This document shows positions 1 through 9,766 of a stretch of 64,000 nt of DNA, one piece after another. Both the position numbers and the translations under genes were made by a program. The notes under the pieces are model-generated. The model was not told the origin of the DNA and searched no databases. It worked only from the letters and a program-made list of their open reading frames with translations. The stretch's first letter is position 1. Each line of letters begins with the position of its first letter. The DNA is from Microbulbifer agarilyticus (GTDB taxonomy: Bacteria > Pseudomonadota > Gammaproteobacteria > Pseudomonadales > Cellvibrionaceae): contig NZ_JAHVKO010000004.1 in NCBI RefSeq assembly GCF_019800665.1, positions 434,001-498,000 of the forward strand, read 5' to 3'.

Positions 1-109
1 CCTTCGCGATCAATCCGCACTTTTGCTGCACCCGTACTCCAATCGCAACCATCAATGACAAAGATCAAAAACGCGATCTGAATCATCTAGCAAATACCGG
101 AGTCCTTTT

Positions 110-886
110 ATGTTCAGCAAAAACAAACTCGCCCTTGCCCTGGCGGTGAGCGCAATTTCTATCTCTGCACAGGCGGAGGAATTCTATATTGGCGGTAACA
201 TTGGTTACAGCGATATGGACAACACCGCGACCAGTGGCAGCTTCAGCAGTGAATTCGTAACCGGGCCGGGCACCACACTGCCGGCCGGCGTTGCCCTACC
301 TGCGGGTACCGATGTGGGTTGGAATACCAATATTGACAGTGGTGCCGCATTCAGCCTGACCCTCGGCTACAACATGGGGCAGATTCGCTTCGAAGCCGAG
401 TTCGCGCGCTCCATGAATGAGGTTGATTCCCACAGCAATGTTGCCACCGCGGGTATCGCGCTCGGCAGTGAAGATGCCGGGATTCTGGTGACGGGTGCGC
501 CGGACAATTTGGGTGTGAGTGTTGCAGACCTGGTCGCCGATGGCCGCGGTGAATTCGACGCAAAGTATCTGTTTGCCAATGTGTATTACGACTTCGATCT
601 GGGCAGTCCGTTTAAGCCCTACATCGGCGCCGGTATTGGTAACGCCGATGTCGACATCGAGTATCGTCCGTCCGGCGTAACGATCATCAACGATGACGAC
701 AGTGTATTTGCCTATCAGGTCATGGCCGGTGTTAACTTTGATGCCACCGAGCAGCTGACCGTGTTCGGTGGTGTGCGCTGGCGCGAAACCGACGATATCC
801 GCGTCAACGCGGACCTGTTCGACGCCCGCTTTGATATGGAAATGAGCAGCTTTGTCGCGGAGCTGGGTACTCGCTTCAATTTCTAA
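110..886 (+). CDS. Outer-membrane beta-barrel protein, opacity/OmpA-barrel type
   Basis: The 258-residue product has a Sec signal peptide (hydrophobic run at residues 6-20, AQA cleavage site near residue 22). The mature chain alternates polar and aromatic residues in the style of an eight-stranded barrel, e.g. FYIGGNIGYSDMD at the N-terminus and KPYIGAGIGNADV in the middle. It ends in Phe (TRFNF), the C-terminal aromatic recognised by the BAM machinery. These features place it in the OMP_b-brl/opacity superfamily. The ligand is unknown: it could be purely structural, an adhesin or a small pore. A GGAG stretch precedes the ATG. The gene stands alone and is closed by a strong terminator at 911-935. 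Confidence 0.8.
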   Translation: MFSKNKLALALAVSAISISAQAEEFYIGGNIGYSDMDNTATSGSFSSEFVTGPGTTLPAGVALPAGTDVGWNTNIDSGAAFSLTLGYNMGQIRFEAEFARSMNEVDSHSNVATAGIALGSEDAGILVTGAPDNLGVSVADLVADGRGEFDAKYLFANVYYDFDLGSPFKPYIGAGIGNADVDIEYRPSGVTIINDDDSVFAYQVMAGVNFDATEQLTVFGGVRWRETDDIRVNADLFDARFDMEMSSFVAELGTRFNF

Positions 887-910
887 TTGGTGATTGACTA
901 CCGACTAAAG

Positions 911-935
911 AACGGGCCAAGTGGCCCGTTTTTTA
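911..935 (+). terminator. Rho-independent terminator of the barrel gene
   Basis: An 8-bp perfect stem (AACGGGCC / GGCCCGTT) with a 4-nt AAGT loop is followed by a T-run. It lies 25 nt after the stop of the upstream barrel gene. Confidence 0.85.
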
Positions 936-1013
936 TTTGCCGCGCATCCTTCTTTTCGTCATGATGCAGGTCCCGCCTCCCGGGTATGGATTTGTAAAAG
1001 GAACCTCTGCGCC

Positions 1014-1574
1014 ATGAAACTTTTTGGAAGCTTCACTTCACCCTTTGTGCGCCACTGCCGTATTGCCCTGATGCAGTCTGGCCTAGATTGGGAAATGGTC
1101 GAGCTGGATATTCATACCAGCAAAGATCCCGGTACCCCAACCTTGCGCGTGCCGTTCCTAGAGGATGGTGCACTCAAGCTCACCGACTCCACGAGCATCG
1201 TAAAATATGTACGTGAAAAAGCCGGGCAGGAATTTATCGGCGACATACAAGATCTTGATCGCTATTGCCTTGGGAATACCTTGCTGGACAGTGCAATCAA
1301 TTTATTCCTGCTGGAACGCTCCGGTTTGGACCTGAACGACAATGTATACACGCGCCGTCAGCAAAAGCGTGTTGAATCGATTTTGGGTGAGCTGAACTCG
1401 ACGCCGTTGCCCGTAGTCAGTGAGTTTAATGATGCCGACTATCGCGTAGCGGTTGGTGTGGCCTGGGGGCAATTCCGTAATCGCTTTTCAATTGCTGGCC
1501 ATGAGAACTTGCAGCGCCTGCTGGAAATTGCCAGCGAAGATCCAACTTTTGTCGCTACCGCACCGCCGGCTTAA
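1014..1574 (+). CDS. Glutathione S-transferase-like protein
   Basis: The N-terminal thioredoxin-fold domain starts MKLFGSFTSPFVRHCRIAL, the usual GST beta1-alpha1 start. It continues to VPFLEDGALKLTDSTSIVKY, which holds the cis-Pro and the Asp-Ser pair that bind the glutathione gamma-Glu. An all-alpha C-terminal domain follows. The ATG at 1014 was chosen because AAGGAACC lies 9-16 nt upstream and the GST fold begins at once; a longer reading frame upstream runs through the preceding terminator. At 186 residues it is shorter than typical GSTs (200-220), with a reduced C-terminal half. A GSH-dependent activity is inferred and the substrate is unknown. Confidence 0.75.
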   Translation: MKLFGSFTSPFVRHCRIALMQSGLDWEMVELDIHTSKDPGTPTLRVPFLEDGALKLTDSTSIVKYVREKAGQEFIGDIQDLDRYCLGNTLLDSAINLFLLERSGLDLNDNVYTRRQQKRVESILGELNSTPLPVVSEFNDADYRVAVGVAWGQFRNRFSIAGHENLQRLLEIASEDPTFVATAPPA

Positions 1575-1830
1575 TCGCGCCGAAACGAAGAGGTGGGCCT
1601 GAGGGTTCACCTTTTCGTGATTTTCCTCTTGCTATTTTTTCCTTGTTGCTAGACATTTGTTCAAGCTGATTTCTTTCTACAATCGCTCCTACCGATAGAT
1701 TCTGATTTTCTTTAGAAACTCTGCCCGTCATATAACACGCTCAGGAGACAGCGGTGAGCGCCGTAATTCTGGCTGTGCGCTCTGCGGTCCCTTGTCTTTT
1801 CCTTTAAAAAAATAAATACAGGAAAAAACC

Positions 1831-3726
1831 ATGACGCTCAGAAAAGTTTTTCTGGTGGCGGCGCTAATGTTTTGCGCAAAAGGACACGCCCTGTGTCCGG
1901 AAGGCTCCACCTTTGACTCCTCGCTAGATTTTTGTGCAACCGAAACCGATGCTTTTGGCCCATTCACCAATGCGATGGTCGACAAATGTGTTGCCTATGG
2001 CGGTGGTAGTGCGTGTACCAATACCTACACCTACCCAGTACAGGGCACCAATATCGAAGTGCTGCGCTGGTCCCGCGGCTTCACCGAAAATCTACGCGGC
2101 ACCGGCAGCTGCCCGGACGATACCGTGCGCTCGCCAACCTACGGCGGCCACTGTTTTGAACAGGTAAGCGGCGCGGAAAACAATGTGTACGGCAACTTCA
2201 AGGGCGAAGAGGTCGAGGCGTGTGATCGCTTGGGTGGCGGCACTGCGTGTTACACCAATCGCTGGTCAGCGAACTTCTACCTCGCGGTAAAAGATGAGAT
2301 CGCTAACGCGCCGGATCCAGATCCCGCTCCGCAGCTGGTGAATAAATTTGGTGTGTGGCTGTGGTACATCGACGAAGCCGGCCTCGGCCGCACCCACACC
2401 CAGTTGGCAGACGAGCTGGCGGCAACGGGTGTAAAGCGTATCTTTATTAAGATCGCCGACGGCTCGCAGAACTGTGATCTGTTCGCCGATGCCTGCTCAA
2501 CTACCACCACCGATATTTACCGCTCCCGCGGTATCGAGCCCTGGGCCTGGTCCTATAACTACCCGGGCAATGAAAGTGCGCAGGCGGATGCACTTTATTA
2601 TGCCGCCAAGTATGGCTATGTGGGTTTTGTTCTGGATGTGGAAGTAGAGTTCAACAACACCACTACCGAACTGCACAGCATTTATCAGGCAATGCTTACC
2701 GCACGTGATGACGCGGAACGCGATGGACATTTCTCCGGCAGTTTCCCCATCGGCACCACCACCTGGGGTAACCCGATGGATCAGGGTATGAATGTAGGCA
2801 TCATCGACCAGTATGTGGATTTCCATATGCCGCAGACCTATGTCGAAGTCTGGGGCCAGCCCTACATGCAGGCGGCCAAGCAGTGGATTGCTGCGGGTAA
2901 CTGCGAGTACCGTGAGATGGGTGCGCAGAAGCCGATTTGGCATATCGTTTCCACCGAGTACGACGACATCACCCCAGCACAGCTCACGGACTTCCTGGAA
3001 GCGTCGGGGCCGAATACCTCAATCTGGCGTGTGCCCGGCGGCTCCGTACCGCAGGCGGTGTGGGATGACTGGGCAGCACTCGACTGGAATATGTCCGAGT
3101 TTGATGCGACCGACTGCAACACCGGCAATAACGACCTGACCGATTATCTGGGTGATTCCGGTGTGATTGTCGATCCCGTTGATCCGGTAGACCCGCCGGC
3201 GCCGGTTGCGATTCCCTACTGGAAGCAAACCGAAAACTACTACGACCCCTACGGCACCTGCTCCATCACCTCACTGGCGATGGTTACCGACCACTTCGGT
3301 TTCACCAGCCCGGCCGCTAATGGCCGCACCCCGGATTACCTGTACGAAGAACTTGGTGGGGTACTGCAAACGGTGCCGGACCTGGAGTGGGGCTTTAACC
3401 AGATGGCGATTCGCGCCGGCAGCAGCAAGCGTGCGGACAGTAAAACCAACGGTACCATTCAGGAGCTGCGCGACGCAGTCACATCCGGCAAGCTGGCGAT
3501 TGTGCACGGCTGGTTCACCAATCCGGGCCACATCATGGTGGTGACCGACTTTGATGGTGAGTACTACACCGTGAATGATCCGTTCGGTCAGTGGAACCTG
3601 CAGAAGTGGGGCAGCTATAACTCGAATGTTTCTGGAGAAGGTGTGCGCTATCCGAAAGACGCCTTTGAATACGCCATTAATGACAATGGCACCGGCGACG
3701 ATCTGTGGCTGCACATTTACGAATAA
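1831..3726 (+). CDS. Secreted TIM-barrel-like protein fused to a C39-like cysteine peptidase domain
   Basis: The 631-residue product has a Sec signal peptide (cleavage near GHA, residue 20). Two Cys-containing repeats follow (VDKCVAYGGGSAC near 50; VEACDRLGGGTAC near 130). A central domain (about 168-430) starts KFGVWLWYIDEAG, includes GYVGFVLDVEVEFN and resembles a glycoside-hydrolase-type TIM barrel. An Asp/Pro linker (DPVDPVDPPAPV, near 450) leads to a C-terminal peptidase_C39_2-like domain, with candidate catalytic residues Cys477 (GTCSITSLAM), His567 (NPGHIMVV) and Asp583 (NDPFG). A complete Cys/His/Asp set suggests activity. It may be an extracellular enzyme acting on wall material or glycoprotein; the substrate is not identifiable. 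AGGA precedes the ATG. Confidence 0.7.
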   Translation: MTLRKVFLVAALMFCAKGHALCPEGSTFDSSLDFCATETDAFGPFTNAMVDKCVAYGGGSACTNTYTYPVQGTNIEVLRWSRGFTENLRGTGSCPDDTVRSPTYGGHCFEQVSGAENNVYGNFKGEEVEACDRLGGGTACYTNRWSANFYLAVKDEIANAPDPDPAPQLVNKFGVWLWYIDEAGLGRTHTQLADELAATGVKRIFIKIADGSQNCDLFADACSTTTTDIYRSRGIEPWAWSYNYPGNESAQADALYYAAKYGYVGFVLDVEVEFNNTTTELHSIYQAMLTARDDAERDGHFSGSFPIGTTTWGNPMDQGMNVGIIDQYVDFHMPQTYVEVWGQPYMQAAKQWIAAGNCEYREMGAQKPIWHIVSTEYDDITPAQLTDFLEASGPNTSIWRVPGGSVPQAVWDDWAALDWNMSEFDATDCNTGNNDLTDYLGDSGVIVDPVDPVDPPAPVAIPYWKQTENYYDPYGTCSITSLAMVTDHFGFTSPAANGRTPDYLYEELGGVLQTVPDLEWGFNQMAIRAGSSKRADSKTNGTIQELRDAVTSGKLAIVHGWFTNPGHIMVVTDFDGEYYTVNDPFGQWNLQKWGSYNSNVSGEGVRYPKDAFEYAINDNGTGDDLWLHIYE

Positions 3727-3750
3727 ATATTTGTGTTGAGCCAATAAAAA

Positions 3751-3777
3751 ACGGGGCCAGTTGGCCCCGTTTTTTTG
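3751..3777. terminator. Bidirectional terminator between convergent genes
   Basis: The perfect stem ACGGGGCC / GGCCCCGT with a 4-nt AGTT loop is flanked by an A-run on the left and a T-run on the right, so it works on both strands. It serves the plus-strand C39-fusion gene and the minus-strand typA. Confidence 0.88.
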
Positions 3778-3790
3778 TGCGTGGAAGAAA

Positions 3791-5599
3791 TTACTTCTTC
3801 GCGCGCTTGCGCATATTTTCCTGCAGGATTTTTTTGCGCAGACGAATGTGGTTCGGGGTTACCTCTACCAGTTCGTCGTCTTCGATAAACTCCAGCGCCT
3901 GCTCCAGGGTGTGGCGCACCGGCGGAGTCAGGGTCAGGGCTTCATCGGTACCCGCGGCGCGCACGTTGGTGAGCTGCTTGGCCTTGGTGGGGTTAACCAC
4001 CAGGTCGTTGTCACGGGAGTGCAGGCCGACGATCTGGCCTTCGTAAATCTCTTCACCGTGGCCCAGGAACAGACGGCCGCGGTCCTGCAGTGCATACAGG
4101 GCGTAAGCCAGGGTCTTACCTTTCACCATGGATACCAGTACACCGTTGATGCGGCTGGTTACGTCACCTTCCTTCACCGGACCGTAGTGGTCGAAGATAC
4201 TGGTCATGATGCCGGAGCCACTGGTCAGGGTCAGGAACTGGTTACGGAAACCGATCATGCCGCGGGACGGTACCACGAAGGTCAGGCGCACACGGCCCTT
4301 GCCGTCCGGTTCCATGTTGGTGAGTTCAGCCTTGCGCAGACCGAGCTCTTCCATAATGGAACCCTGGTGCTGATCTTCGACGTCGATCACTACCTGCTCG
4401 TACGGCTCCTGTACTTCACCGTCGACGATTCTCTGGACTACTTCCGGGCGGGATACACCCAGCTCGAAGCCTTCGCGACGCATGGATTCGATCAGTACCG
4501 ACAGGTGCAGTTCACCACGGCCGGATACCTTGAACTTGTCTGGGGAATCGCCCTGTTCCACACGCAGTGCCACGTTGTGGATCAGTTCCTGGTCCAGGCG
4601 CTCCTTGATGTTGCGGCTGGTAACGTACTTGCCGTCCAGGCCGGCGAACGGCGAGTCGTTCACCTGGAAAGTCATGCTTACGGTGGGCTCGTCCACGGTC
4701 AGTGCAGGCAGCACTTCCGGGTTTTCCGGGTCACACAGGGTGTCGGAAATATTCAGCTCACCCACACCGGTAATACAGACGATGTCACCGGCGCTGGCCT
4801 GTTCCACTTCCACACGCTCGAGGCCCAGGTAACCCATTACCTGCAGTACCTTGGCTTTGCGGGAGTTGCCTTCGCGGTCGAGTACCACGGTCTGCTGGTT
4901 CGGCTTCAGGGTGCCGCGGGTGATGCGGCCAACACCGATCACGCCCACGTAGCTGTTGTAGTCCAGTGCGGAGATCTGCATCTGGAAAGGGCCGTCCTGG
5001 TCAACCTTGGGCGGCTCAACCTTGTCGACGATCATCTGGAACAGCGGGGTCATGTCGTCCGCCATATCGGTTTCATCGGTACCGGCAATGCCGTTCAGGG
5101 CGGAAGCGTAGATGACCGGGAAGTCCAGCTGCTCGTCGGTGGCGCCGAGGCTGTCGAACAAGTCGAATACCTGGTCCATCACCCAGTCCGGACGCGCGCC
5201 CGGGCGGTCGATTTTGTTGATGACCACGATCGGGTTCAGGCCCTGCTCGAACGCCTTCTGGGTTACGAAGCGGGTCTGCGGCATGGGGCCGTCTACCGCG
5301 TCTACCAGCAGCAGCACCGAGTCCACCATAGACAGTACGCGCTCTACCTCACCACCGAAGTCGGCGTGCCCAGGGGTGTCCACGATGTTGATACGGTAGT
5401 CGTTCCAGTTGATCGCGGTGTTCTTGGCGAGGATGGTAATACCGCGCTCTTTTTCCTGATCGTTGGAGTCCATCACGCGCTCGGAATCGGCGCTGCGGCG
5501 GTCGAGGGTGCCGGACTGCTGCAGCAGCTTGTCCACCAGGGTGGTCTTGCCGTGGTCAACGTGGGCGATGATCGCGATATTGCGAAGATTGTCTATCAC
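3791..5599 (-). CDS. typA: Ribosome-associated GTPase TypA/BipA
   Basis: This translational GTPase binds the 70S ribosome and supports 50S assembly and growth under stress or cold. Motifs are G1 [16 protein letters not shown]3 [15 protein letters not shown] and G4 [11 protein letters not shown], followed by EF-Tu domain II, EF-G-like domains III and V, and the BipA-specific C-terminal domain ending in basic residues (MRKRAKK). The GTG at 5599 was chosen because it gives [17 protein letters not shown], matching the family start MI(E/D)[14 protein letters not shown]. The longer frame adds 16 residues with no family counterpart. The resulting 602 aa agrees with the usual ~605. Confidence 0.95.
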   Translation of the reverse strand: MIDNLRNIAIIAHVDHGKTTLVDKLLQQSGTLDRRSADSERVMDSNDQEKERGITILAKNTAINWNDYRINIVDTPGHADFGGEVERVLSMVDSVLLLVDAVDGPMPQTRFVTQKAFEQGLNPIVVINKIDRPGARPDWVMDQVFDLFDSLGATDEQLDFPVIYASALNGIAGTDETDMADDMTPLFQMIVDKVEPPKVDQDGPFQMQISALDYNSYVGVIGVGRITRGTLKPNQQTVVLDREGNSRKAKVLQVMGYLGLERVEVEQASAGDIVCITGVGELNISDTLCDPENPEVLPALTVDEPTVSMTFQVNDSPFAGLDGKYVTSRNIKERLDQELIHNVALRVEQGDSPDKFKVSGRGELHLSVLIESMRREGFELGVSRPEVVQRIVDGEVQEPYEQVVIDVEDQHQGSIMEELGLRKAELTNMEPDGKGRVRLTFVVPSRGMIGFRNQFLTLTSGSGIMTSIFDHYGPVKEGDVTSRINGVLVSMVKGKTLAYALYALQDRGRLFLGHGEEIYEGQIVGLHSRDNDLVVNPTKAKQLTNVRAAGTDEALTLTPPVRHTLEQALEFIEDDELVEVTPNHIRLRKKILQENMRKRAKK

Positions 5600-5716
5600 A
5601 GGGGGCCTCTGGGCGTAATGCGTGATTGGGCGTAACCGTAGGGTCACACCAGAGAATTAGGTCAGGCGGGGGCTGGGCTGAGAGGAAAACAGCGGCTGTC
5701 CGGCCAAGGCGCGCGC

Positions 5717-5722
5717 ATTATA
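5717..5722 (-). promoter_or_regulatory. typA -10 element with GC-rich discriminator
   Basis: On the minus strand a perfect TATAAT is followed immediately by GCGCGCGCC, predicting a leader of about 110 nt before the GTG at 5599. The -35 is weak. A GC-rich discriminator is a known feature of promoters repressed in the stringent response. The rest of the roughly 360 nt between typA and the next gene holds nothing else recognisable. Confidence 0.5.
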
Positions 5723-5962
5723 GAGCTGAAATGTGGCAATTGGGAGTTGAACTGGTGAAAAGTTGTGCGAAAAAGTCGCTTTGTTGGCAGTTGAGCCGTT
5801 CACCCGCGCTGCCAACAAACGTCTAGTTGCACGCATCAACGCGATACGGAGGACTCGATATTGGCGGATGTGCGCGCCTTCGAACTCTGAGTCTTACCAT
5901 TTCGTAGAACACAGCTTCGCATTCGCGCGAGTGAGGATGCTCCCGCCGAGGCCGCTCTGGCG

Positions 5963-8392
5963 TCAGTGAGTACTGGCCAGTGTCCCCGCTTGCCCGCATC
6001 GCTCAGGGGTGGAGGCTGGCCCCGAAGCATAGGAACTAAGCCAATTTGGCCAGGCTGCAGCCACCACACAGTGAATTGCACTGACGTCCTGTTGGCGACG
6101 GTAGGCTTCCAGAAGCGCCGCGTAAGTGCGGAAGCGTTGGGAAATTTTGCGTACGTAATCGTAGGGTTCCTGCCCGCGTGCGTAACCGTAGCGTGCCTTG
6201 GAGTAGTATTTCCGCTCTGAAAGCAGCAGCATCGCGTTTTCCACATTGCCAAACCAGACATTGCGGTCCCAGCCTTTTTCCTCCGCCAGATCCTGCGCGT
6301 CGTACACGTGGCCGAGACCGGCGTTGTACGAGGCGAGGGTGAACCACATTCTGTTCTCGGGGCTGATCCCTTTGTCCTCAAATTTGCGATACAGCCAGCG
6401 CAGGTACTTCAGGCCGGCACGCACACTGGTTTCAGGGTCGAACAGGTTCTTCTCACCCACCTGCTTGCCGGTATCCGGCATCACCTGCATCAGGCCCTGC
6501 GCACCCACCCAGGATTTTGCTTTTGGGTTGAATGAGCTCTCTTGAAACATCTGTGCGACGATCAGTCTCCAGTCGAAGTTAAATTCCTCCGCATATTTCT
6601 TAATGAGCTCGTCGTAGGGGGAGATTTTGCCCTTCACGCTGAGCGATTTAATTTCATCGCGGGTGCGGCGCGGTTGGTCAAAATATTTTTTGTACAGGGT
6701 ATCGCGTAACTTGACGATTTTGGGTCTGTTAAAGAACTTCTCGATTGCGGCGAGCAGCTGGGGATTGCTTTCCCGTACCATCCACGCATAAAAATTATCT
6801 TCAATTTTGAGGTCGTAAATCTTCACAATATCGTTACGCCAATGTTTTTCCAGGCGCACGGTAATGTCATCGGCAATCGTAAGATCGTACTCACCATCGG
6901 CCACGTGATCGAGAATCTGCGGGATGGTCAAATCTTCCGGAACCAGTGCAACATCGATCTTTAAATCCTTAAATTCGGGCCGCTCTTGCATCAGCTGCAT
7001 CAGCAGTTCGAACTGGCTGCTGGATTTCAGCAGGTGAATGGTTCTGCCGTTCAAGTCTTCCAGCTTCTCTAACTTGTCCTCCGGCTGGCCAACAATGGAT
7101 ACCGCTGCTTGTATGTAGTGGGGACCAAAGTCCATACCCGCTTCATCCCGCGCCTCGGTGTCAGAGATCAGGCTGGCAGCAACATCTGCCTTGCCGTCAC
7201 GTACCATGGTGAATATTTCCCGGTGCGTGGGAGCAACCACTATCTCCAGTCGCACGCCGAGGCTCTTGGCAAATTTTTGCAGCAGTTCATATTCGTACCC
7301 CATCACTCGCCCTTTCCACATGAAATAGGTGCCCGGATGGTTGCGGGTAACCGCGCGGAGTACGCCGCGTTCCTTGATTGAATCCAGGTCGCCGATATGG
7401 CGGGCATGCGGACTGGTCAGCTTGATGCTGCGGATGGCCTCATTGAGTGCCTGCTGTAACTGCGGTGAGTCTTTGCGAATACCGATGGTCAGCGGGTCTT
7501 CGCGCTCAAACACCACATTTTTTTTGATATTGTCACGGAACTGTTGCACCAGATCGAAAATCTGTTCATCGATCACCGTGAAGTCGATATGCCCCATGGA
7601 AACGTCGATTGCCAGTTCGACATAATTTTGTGTGACCACCTCAAGCTTGAGGCCCGGGTGTTGTTTGGCGATTTCCCTGCCGCGGGTCTCAAAAACCGTC
7701 CCCTTGGTAACCGCGAGAGTCTTTCCTTGCAGCGAATCGCCAGGCTTAACCTCCGGCGTATCTTTTTGCGAGACCAGGGTGTCATGGGTCTTGCCGATGG
7801 TTTTGCTAAAGTCGATGAGTTCTGCGCGCTCTCTGGTGGGCACCAGATTGTTCGCGATGATATCGCCCTTGCCTTCGATCAATAGTGGAATAAGCCGGTC
7901 AAAATTTTCCACGAACAGCACCACCGGCTCGAGGCCCAGCTTTTCTGCTTTCTGCCTTGCCAGCTCGATCTCAATATCCTGCTGCGTCGCCGCGCGGTGT
8001 AAAGAATCTGTATTGGCGATGTCTACCAGAATGCGCAGCATGCCGCGCTTTTTGATCGCATCAAGATCGCCGGTTTCGATGTAGTTATTGAAAGCGCCAA
8101 TCGGGTATTCCGCGGTGGTGTCGGGTTCCCACGTGGCACTGGGGCGGAGATCACCTTTTTGTGCCGCCTTGCCGGTGAACTTTTCATGGGACTGGCCGGA
8201 AGCGCTTGTTATGGTCGTGGCGTCAGTACCATCATCGGTATCCGTGGCGTCGGCATCGCCTTCAGCGTATTCGGTGCCCTTCGCTGTCTGATCCCTGGGT
8301 TCTGCATCTTCCGGTGTGCGCTCGCAGCCCCCAACAAAGAACAGTGCGCAGAGTAGGCACAGGCCCGTAATTACTCGCAGATTGGTTGGCAT
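5963..8392 (-). CDS. MltF-type lytic murein transglycosylase lipoprotein with two solute-binding domains
   Basis: The 809-residue product has a lipoprotein signal (FFVGGC, lipidated Cys23) and an acidic linker. Two consecutive SBP_bac_3 (periplasmic amino-acid-binding) domains span about residues 105-330 (start DLDAIKKRGMLRILVD) and 335-570 (start DLDSIKERGVLRAVTR). A C-terminal SLT/GEWL domain covers about 600-760. The catalytic Glu is E618 in FQESSFNP, followed by GAQGLMQVMPDTG and the ASYNAGLGH motif. MltF cleaves the MurNAc-GlcNAc bond of peptidoglycan, and in E. coli MltF a single SBP domain regulates the enzyme. Here that domain is duplicated, which explains the extra ~290 residues over MltF (518 aa). 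Confidence 0.88.
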   Translation of the reverse strand: MPTNLRVITGLCLLCALFFVGGCERTPEDAEPRDQTAKGTEYAEGDADATDTDDGTDATTITSASGQSHEKFTGKAAQKGDLRPSATWEPDTTAEYPIGAFNNYIETGDLDAIKKRGMLRILVDIANTDSLHRAATQQDIEIELARQKAEKLGLEPVVLFVENFDRLIPLLIEGKGDIIANNLVPTRERAELIDFSKTIGKTHDTLVSQKDTPEVKPGDSLQGKTLAVTKGTVFETRGREIAKQHPGLKLEVVTQNYVELAIDVSMGHIDFTVIDEQIFDLVQQFRDNIKKNVVFEREDPLTIGIRKDSPQLQQALNEAIRSIKLTSPHARHIGDLDSIKERGVLRAVTRNHPGTYFMWKGRVMGYEYELLQKFAKSLGVRLEIVVAPTHREIFTMVRDGKADVAASLISDTEARDEAGMDFGPHYIQAAVSIVGQPEDKLEKLEDLNGRTIHLLKSSSQFELLMQLMQERPEFKDLKIDVALVPEDLTIPQILDHVADGEYDLTIADDITVRLEKHWRNDIVKIYDLKIEDNFYAWMVRESNPQLLAAIEKFFNRPKIVKLRDTLYKKYFDQPRRTRDEIKSLSVKGKISPYDELIKKYAEEFNFDWRLIVAQMFQESSFNPKAKSWVGAQGLMQVMPDTGKQVGEKNLFDPETSVRAGLKYLRWLYRKFEDKGISPENRMWFTLASYNAGLGHVYDAQDLAEEKGWDRNVWFGNVENAMLLLSERKYYSKARYGYARGQEPYDYVRKISQRFRTYAALLEAYRRQQDVSAIHCVVAAAWPNWLSSYASGPASTPERCGQAGTLASTH

Positions 8393-8575
8393 CCGCCCGT
8401 CCCGGCTTCATGAAGGAATATTTTCAGTTTAGTTGCAGGGCGCTGCTTCGCCGGTGGGAAAGTGGCACTGGTACAGGTGGTTGAATATGATGTCTTTACC
8501 GACGCGGAATAGCCGTGACCTGGGGACGAGATCTAGAGATTTGAGGGCTGCATGGGCAGCCTTAGATGTGGTCGT

Positions 8576-9766
8576 TCAGGCGGAATTTGGCCAGCTGAGT
8601 GTGGCGCGGGTACCACCGAGTGTCGGTGAGCGGTCCAACTGAAATTCTCCGTCGTGCCACATCATCACTTTTTTGACGATATACAGGCCCAGCCCGTAGC
8701 CCTGATCATCTGTTGCCGAGCGCGTAAAGGCGTCGGTCAGCTCCAGCGCGTCACCCGCGAGCCCGGGCCCGTTGTCCTCGATGGTCAGGACGCAGCGGTT
8801 GATATCGTGATGAAAACGCACATCCACGCGATCCTCAGCGTATTTGCTTGCATTGGTCACCAGGTTGTGAATCGCGATGGTTAACGAATCCGGTTCAAAC
8901 CAGGCATTGCCGTCGGCGAAGTAGTAGCCGATCTGTAAGTCCGGGCACTGCACCTCGAGAGAATCCGACAGGGTGCTGAAAAATGAATTGAGTGCGTTCT
9001 GCTTGCGGGAAATAAACTGTTCTTGAATCTCTATCTTGGCAAAGGTCAGGTATTTCTCGATCAGCGATTCGATATCGCCCGTGGCCTGGGCGATCATGCG
9101 GTTGCCGTCATTGCTTTCGTTAGCTTTGTTTTCGAGCGCGAGCTGGAATTTAATCCTTGCCAGGGGCGTGCGAATTTCGTGCGCAATGGTGCGTGCCAGA
9201 TCCTGATTCATCTGACAGTATCCGAGCACGATATTGGCGTTGCGGCGAAAGGTCTCCGCCAGAGGGTAAATGGTCGAACGGCGGCTGGTGCGCGAAGGCA
9301 GGCGGAATGGTTTGTTACTGAAACGAATCGCCGTATTTTGCAGGCGATTCAGATCACGAAACATTGGCCAGATAGCGGCCAGCAAAACCAGTAGCATGGC
9401 GCCAATAAATAACAGCCGCCATTGGGTTACATTTTCCTGCTGTCGCTGCGGGAAGGGGCCTATCTGGACAACATTTGTATCACTCAGGTGGTAGAAAAGG
9501 ATCTGCTCATCGCCGTTGTCCAGGCCGATAATTTCTCCGCCTTGCATGCGTTCCATTAGCTCGTGGGGAAAGTGCACGGCAGTTAGCGGATAGCTTTGGG
9601 CAAGAGGTGTGTCGCGGTGCTCAAGTACTTTGGCGAGTTGCGCGGCACTGATGGCATATTCACCGGGCTCATCGGAATAATTTTGGTATAGCGCGCTCAA
9701 TGCGCTCAATACGACGATAAGTGCAAGGGCAAAAATCCCCAGCAAGCGCAGCATTTGATTACGCAT
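8576..9766 (-). CDS. Sensor histidine kinase of the MipA/DUF3019 operon
   Basis: The 396-residue kinase has two membrane segments (about residues 7-25 and 130-150) enclosing a small periplasmic sensor. A HisKA H-box follows (ARTIAHEIRTPLARIK, phospho-acceptor His196), then an N-box (HNLVTNASKYAEDRV) and G-boxes (EDNGPGLAG, GYGLGLYIVKK). It is the last gene of the operon; its ATG shares one base with the stop of the regulator gene, so the two form a matched pair. Its size and layout recall RstB-like kinases. The signal is unknown, though co-transcription with an outer-membrane barrel suggests an envelope or ion cue. Confidence 0.88.
   Translation of the reverse strand: MRNQMLRLLGIFALALIVVLSALSALYQNYSDEPGEYAISAAQLAKVLEHRDTPLAQSYPLTAVHFPHELMERMQGGEIIGLDNGDEQILFYHLSDTNVVQIGPFPQRQQENVTQWRLLFIGAMLLVLLAAIWPMFRDLNRLQNTAIRFSNKPFRLPSRTSRRSTIYPLAETFRRNANIVLGYCQMNQDLARTIAHEIRTPLARIKFQLALENKANESNDGNRMIAQATGDIESLIEKYLTFAKIEIQEQFISRKQNALNSFFSTLSDSLEVQCPDLQIGYYFADGNAWFEPDSLTIAIHNLVTNASKYAEDRVDVRFHHDINRCVLTIEDNGPGLAGDALELTDAFTRSATDDQGYGLGLYIVKKVMMWHDGEFQLDRSPTLGGTRATLSWPNSA

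Noticed and set aside
3761-5635. Long plus-strand open frame opposite typA
   Set aside because: It lies fully antisense to a clear typA and its product is low-complexity His/Gln/Val-rich. Such long antisense frames are typical shadows in GC-rich DNA.
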